Origin: DATBWZ01 sp036514535
GTDB lineage: Bacteria > JAMCPX01 > DATBWZ01
NCBI GenBank assembly: GCA_036514535.1
Contig: DATBWZ010000034.1
Span: 1-7,940 of the forward strand
Length of the DNA: 7,940 nucleotides
Direction: 5' to 3'
A program made the position numbers and the translations under genes. The stretch's first letter is position 1. Every line of letters begins with the position of its first letter. Below are positions 5,375 to 7,940 of this stretch, piece after piece. The notes under the pieces were generated by a model. The model was not told where the DNA came from. It saw only the letters and a list, made by a program, of their open reading frames with translations, and searched no databases.

Positions 5375-6004
5375 ATGATAAAGATTAATCTATTAAAGGT
5401 CAGGGAAGAGAAGAAAAAAGAAACATACAGGATGCAACTGATTGTTGCCGGGATGGCATTTGGCGCTGTGCTTCTGATTATAGGTTTTATGCAGTTAAGA
5501 ATTACTCAAAAGATTGGCAGTGTGAAAAAGAGAACTGCAGAAGTTCAGACGGAGATCAAAAAGTTTGAGCAGGAAGTAGGAAAGGTGGAGGATTTCAAAA
5601 AGAAAAAGGATGACCTTGAAAAGAAGGTTCAGACAATAGAATCACTTGAGCAGGGCAGGGATTTGCCTCCCAAGATCATGATTGCGCTGTCTAAGGCAAT
5701 TCCCTATCAGGAAGGCGCTACTGTCCCCAAAAAGGTGCAGATTACAAACCTGAAAATTACGGGTTCCATGCTGGATATTAAAGGCCTTGCACTGAATGAA
5801 GAGAGCCTGGTATTCTTTATGAGAAACCTTGAACAGTCGGCCCTGTTTGGGAATATTACGCTTGATTCAACAACGCTTGTTGAAAAGGAAGGAACAAAAT
5901 TCAATGATTTCAGTCTGAAAGCAGGACTATCTTTGCCCGGGTCCGCTGTCAAGGATGCCGCTTCTCAAAAAACTACCGGAGGTCCTCCTCCTGCAAAGAG
6001 GTGA
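5375..6004 (+). CDS. pilN: PilN, inner-membrane alignment protein
   Basis: PilN is a bitopic inner-membrane protein: its cytoplasmic tip inserts into PilM and its periplasmic part pairs with PilO. The 209 residues show the expected plan. The conserved PilM-binding tip is MIKINLL (1-7), followed by a charged stretch, one membrane helix (about 22-39), a Lys/Glu-rich coiled coil (about 43-95) and a small alpha/beta domain (about 100-190) with VQITNLKITGSMLDIKG and LVFFMRNLEQSALFGNI. A Pro-rich tail (GGPPPAKR) ends the protein. The ATG at 5375 has GGGAG at 5364-5368, six bases upstream. The terminal codons contain the ribosome site for pilO (GAGGTG at 5999-6004), so translation of the two is probably coupled. 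Length and motif order are typical. Confidence 0.95.
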   Translation: MIKINLLKVREEKKKETYRMQLIVAGMAFGAVLLIIGFMQLRITQKIGSVKKRTAEVQTEIKKFEQEVGKVEDFKKKKDDLEKKVQTIESLEQGRDLPPKIMIALSKAIPYQEGATVPKKVQITNLKITGSMLDIKGLALNEESLVFFMRNLEQSALFGNITLDSTTLVEKEGTKFNDFSLKAGLSLPGSAVKDAASQKTTGGPPPAKR

Positions 6005-6007
6005 TTT

Positions 6008-6628
6008 ATGGCTGCAAACATAAATATTGACGTAATAATGAAACGCCCACTGGAACAGAAAATTCTAATTTTAGCGGGGGCTCTTGTATCCGTATTTTTG
6101 CTCTATTTGTGGCTCGGTTATTTGCCTAAAACGAAAGATTTGTCAAATGTGGAGAAACAGTTAAGCACCCATGAGGCAAAATTAAATCAATTGAAGGCTA
6201 TTGCCGGTGATCTTCCAAGGTTCAAGGAAGAGGTTGAAAAATTGGAAAAACGCCTCCAGGAAGCCCTTGTCCGCCTGCCCAATAAGAGTGAAATTCCGAC
6301 TTTTCTGCTTGATATATCAAATCAGGGCAAGGAGGTTGGACTGCAGTTCAACCTATTTAAACCCAAAGGGGAATCTTCTAAGGGACTTTATGCTGAGGTT
6401 CCGGTAGAGGTAAAGGTAAATGGAACTTATCATGAGATAGGCACATTCTTTGACAGGTTATCCAGATTGCCGAGAATAGTTAATGTCAGGGACATAACCC
6501 TGGGTGGTTTAAAGGACATCGGAGGCAGGTGGGTTTTGGAATCGGCATTTACAACTGTTACATTCAGATTTATTGAAGATACCGAACAGGCTAAAGGAGT
6601 GGATAAAAGTGGAATACAGAGAAAGTAA
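6008..6628 (+). CDS. pilO: PilO, inner-membrane alignment protein
   Basis: PilO dimerises with PilN and contacts PilP. The 206-residue product has a short cytoplasmic N-terminus, one membrane helix (about 19-39), a coiled coil (about 43-90) and a ferredoxin-like periplasmic domain. The most diagnostic stretch is LPNKSEIPTFLLDISNQG (90-107), then YAEVPVEVKVNGTYHEIGTF and FFDRLSRLPRIVNV, all classic PilO. The start codon lies three bases after the pilN stop (6002-6004), with its ribosome site inside pilN. Its 3' end overlaps the favoured pilP start by 20 bases. Nothing is abnormal in the sequence. Confidence 0.96.
   Translation: MAANINIDVIMKRPLEQKILILAGALVSVFLLYLWLGYLPKTKDLSNVEKQLSTHEAKLNQLKAIAGDLPRFKEEVEKLEKRLQEALVRLPNKSEIPTFLLDISNQGKEVGLQFNLFKPKGESSKGLYAEVPVEVKVNGTYHEIGTFFDRLSRLPRIVNVRDITLGGLKDIGGRWVLESAFTTVTFRFIEDTEQAKGVDKSGIQRK
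6593..6599 (+). promoter_or_regulatory. Ribosome binding site favouring the GTG start of pilP
   Basis: AAAGGAG at 6593-6599 lies nine bases before GTG 6609, inside the end of pilO. A rival site, AGGAAG at 6636-6641, precedes an in-frame TTG at 6648 by six bases and would give a shorter, tidier lipoprotein signal (Cys at residue 22) with no overlap with pilO. GTG is favoured as the stronger codon with the better site, but the choice is not settled by sequence. Confidence 0.5.
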
Positions 6629-7187
6629 TTTAAGCAGGAAGAGAAATTTGAAGGGATTTTATGCCGTACTCCTGGCAGTGATTACTTCTGCAATGATAGT
6701 TGCTCCAGGCTGCAAAAAGGGAAAGCCTGCGCCCCAACAGACGGTGCCCCCCCCGTCCGCCCAAAAACAGCAGGAACAGGCGCCAGAAGCTGCGCAACAG
6801 ACCGCAGTTGTTAGTGAAGCTCCGCAATTGCAGAATGTTTTGTTCAGGTATGAATCCATAGGCCTAATAGATCCTTTTGAACCAATTATACCTAAAGCAG
6901 GAGAAGGCACCGGCATTACCAGCCCCCTTGAACAATACAGCCTTGACCAGCTAAGGCTTGTGGCAGTTATCTGGGGTATGCCTGAACCGCGGGCAATGAT
7001 TCAGGACCCGCAGGGCAGAGGATTTGTCGTAAGAAAGGGGACAAAGATGGGAAAGAATCAGGGGGTTGTGATTAAGATTCTTGACGGAGAAATAACGATT
7101 CTTGAAAAATATGTGGATCTTCTTGGTAAAGTAAAGACCAACGAAGTTTCAATGAAATTACCCAAGCCTGAAGGAGGATTAAGATGA
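6609..7187 (+). CDS. pilP: PilP, lipoprotein linking PilNO to the PilQ secretin
   Basis: PilP is a lipoprotein whose flexible N-terminal segment binds PilNO and whose beta-sandwich domain binds the N-domain of PilQ. From GTG 6609 the product is 192 residues: a basic N-region (RKRNLKG), a hydrophobic stretch (17-32) and Cys35 in APGC, a fair lipobox. A Pro/Gln/Ala-rich linker follows (about 38-70), and then the PilP domain, with the hallmarks IDPFEP, SPLEQYSLDQLRLVAVIWG, AMIQDPQGRGFVVRKGT, MGKNQGVV and ITILEKYVDLLGK. If TTG 6648 is the true start, the protein is 179 residues and Cys is residue 22. The gene overlaps pilO by 20 bases and pilQ by four (ATGA), so the three are likely translated together. 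The family call is firm; only the start is open. Confidence 0.93.
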   Translation: MEYRESNLSRKRNLKGFYAVLLAVITSAMIVAPGCKKGKPAPQQTVPPPSAQKQQEQAPEAAQQTAVVSEAPQLQNVLFRYESIGLIDPFEPIIPKAGEGTGITSPLEQYSLDQLRLVAVIWGMPEPRAMIQDPQGRGFVVRKGTKMGKNQGVVIKILDGEITILEKYVDLLGKVKTNEVSMKLPKPEGGLR

Positions 7188-7940
7188 GATATAAAAAGAA
7201 AATTTTTCTGGTGCTGCTTATCATTATTTCTGTTGGATGTGCGGGTGCCAAGGTAAAACCCACTCCCGAGGGAGCGAATACTTTACAGAGTTTTGTTGTG
7301 AGCGAGGCAGATGAATCTACAGATATTACAATTACAGGAGCAGTTCCTCCCACATATACCTTGTTTAAACTTCTTGATCCATTCAGGCTTGTTGTGGACA
7401 TTGCAAATACGAGTTACGGAAATTTGGAAAAAAGTTATACGGTAAACAATGGAACAATAAATATTATAAATATTAATGAGACTGGAGAGGAGACAGACAG
7501 TCTGGTTACAAGAATAGAAATTGGACTTGACAACGCAATGAAATATGAGGCGTCCGTATCCGGTAATGACCTTGTTATTAAAGTTTCTAAAACAGAGGCA
7601 GCGCCGCCCGAAGAGGCAGAGGCACCTTCGTTACCAGAAGAAGAGGCTGGCGGACTTGTGCTTCCAGAGGAGGGTGAATCACTGCTTCCCGATCTTGGAG
7701 CAGGGGAGCTTCCTCAACCGGAGACTTTTGCTGGAGAACAGGTTGCTCCGCCAGGGGAAGAACTTCCTCCTGCAGAGGAACCTCCTGTAATAGAAGCAGC
7801 TCCGTTAGAGGAAATTCCTGCGATTGAAGCATCTCCGATTCCAGAAGAACTTCCTCCTGCAGAGGAACCTCCTGTAATAGAAGCAGCTCCGTTAGAGGAA
7901 ATTCCTGCGATTGAAGCATCCCCGATTCCAGAAGAACTTC
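7184..7940 (+). CDS. pilQ: PilQ, type IV pilus secretin, N-terminal part (3'-truncated by window)
   Basis: PilQ forms the outer-membrane channel through which the pilus passes. Only 252 codons are present, and the secretin core would lie beyond the window. The ATG at 7184 overlaps the pilP stop (ATGA) and has AGGAGG at 7172-7177, six bases upstream. Residues 1-18 are a basic N-region plus hydrophobic stretch ending SVGC, so Cys19 may be lipidated, with Ala at +2. Residues about 34-134 look like one AMIN domain, the peptidoglycan-contacting module of PilQ (LQSFVVSEADESTDITITG, LLDPFRLVVDIAN, GNDLVIKVSK). From about residue 135 to the window end comes a Glu/Pro/Ala-rich linker without a single Lys or Arg, which includes a 29-residue tandem repeat. 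Position after pilP and the AMIN domain make the call strong although the secretin domain is unseen. Confidence 0.9.
   Translation, partial: MRYKKKIFLVLLIIISVGCAGAKVKPTPEGANTLQSFVVSEADESTDITITGAVPPTYTLFKLLDPFRLVVDIANTSYGNLEKSYTVNNGTINIININETGEETDSLVTRIEIGLDNAMKYEASVSGNDLVIKVSKTEAAPPEEAEAPSLPEEEAGGLVLPEEGESLLPDLGAGELPQPETFAGEQVAPPGEELPPAEEPPVIEAAPLEEIPAIEASPIPEELPPAEEPPVIEAAPLEEIPAIEASPIPEEL
7757..7940 (+). repeat. 87-bp in-frame tandem repeat in the PilQ linker
   Basis: Copy 1 spans 7757-7843 and copy 2 spans 7844-7930. They differ at one base (T7834 versus C7921), a silent Ser codon change. A third copy begins at 7931 (GAAGAACTTC) and runs off the window. The period of 87 equals 29 codons, so gain or loss of a unit keeps the frame. 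Each unit encodes 8 Glu and 8 Pro and no basic residue. Total copy number cannot be seen here. Confidence 0.95.

Noticed and set aside
7587..7919. Minus-strand open frame of 110 codons with its own internal repeat
   Set aside because: It lies wholly opposite the PilQ Glu/Pro-rich repeat. Its repeat is the complement of the 87-bp unit and its openness follows from that codon use.

Overview
This window is a type IV pilus (T4P) locus from a Gram-negative, diderm bacterium. The evidence is a secretin (PilQ), three proteins with lipoprotein-type signal peptides, and a full inner-membrane alignment set (PilM, PilN, PilO, PilP). GC is moderate (roughly mid-40s % by eye, not computed) and the intergenic DNA is very A/T-rich. 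The gene order (pilY1, Ig-like lipoprotein, small HTH gene, pilMNOPQ), the PilM variant with NVGAS in the second phosphate motif and a PilQ with a Cys-type signal peptide remind me most of Nitrospirota or Desulfobacterota ('Deltaproteobacteria'). That is an impression from family resemblance, not a demonstrated assignment.

Layout, all on the + strand. (1) 2-2791: the C-terminal 930 codons of a PilY1-type tip adhesin, cut off by the window start. It has three Asp-rich Ca-binding-type loops ahead of a recognisable PilC/PilY1 beta-propeller, which carries a Cys-rich insertion. (2) 2840-3748: a probable lipoprotein of 302 residues made of two tandem Ig/PKD-like repeats and a third cadherin/He_PIG-like domain; its function is unknown. 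A sigma70-like promoter sits so close to its ATG that a transcript would be nearly leaderless. (3) 3749-4100: a 352-bp A/T-rich non-coding control region. It contains three 10-bp repeats in helical phase, a consensus TTGACA, and a roughly 100-nt probable leader ending in an AGGAG ribosome site. (4) 4101-4298: a 65-residue helix-turn-helix protein. (5) 4308-7940: pilM, pilN, pilO, pilP and the first 252 codons of pilQ, tightly packed with short gaps or overlaps, as expected for one translationally coupled operon.

How the parts fit together: PilM is a cytoplasmic actin-like ATPase-fold protein that binds the PilN N-terminus. PilN and PilO are bitopic coiled-coil proteins that form a periplasmic heterodimer. 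PilP is a lipoprotein linking PilNO to PilQ, the outer-membrane secretin. PilY1 is exported through this machine and acts at the pilus tip. The Ig-like lipoprotein and the HTH protein are the less-described parts, and their links to the pilus rest on position only. The pilins, the motors (PilB, PilT), the platform protein PilC and the prepilin peptidase are not in the window.

The core is a conventional T4P locus rather than a new system. The points most worth a second look are the near-perfect 87-bp tandem repeat in the acidic linker of PilQ, the possible lipid anchor on PilQ, the HTH gene heading the operon, the architecture of the control region, the unassigned lipoprotein, and the altered Ca-loop in PilY1. 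No tRNA, rRNA, mobile element or CRISPR array was seen, and I found no convincing intrinsic terminator.
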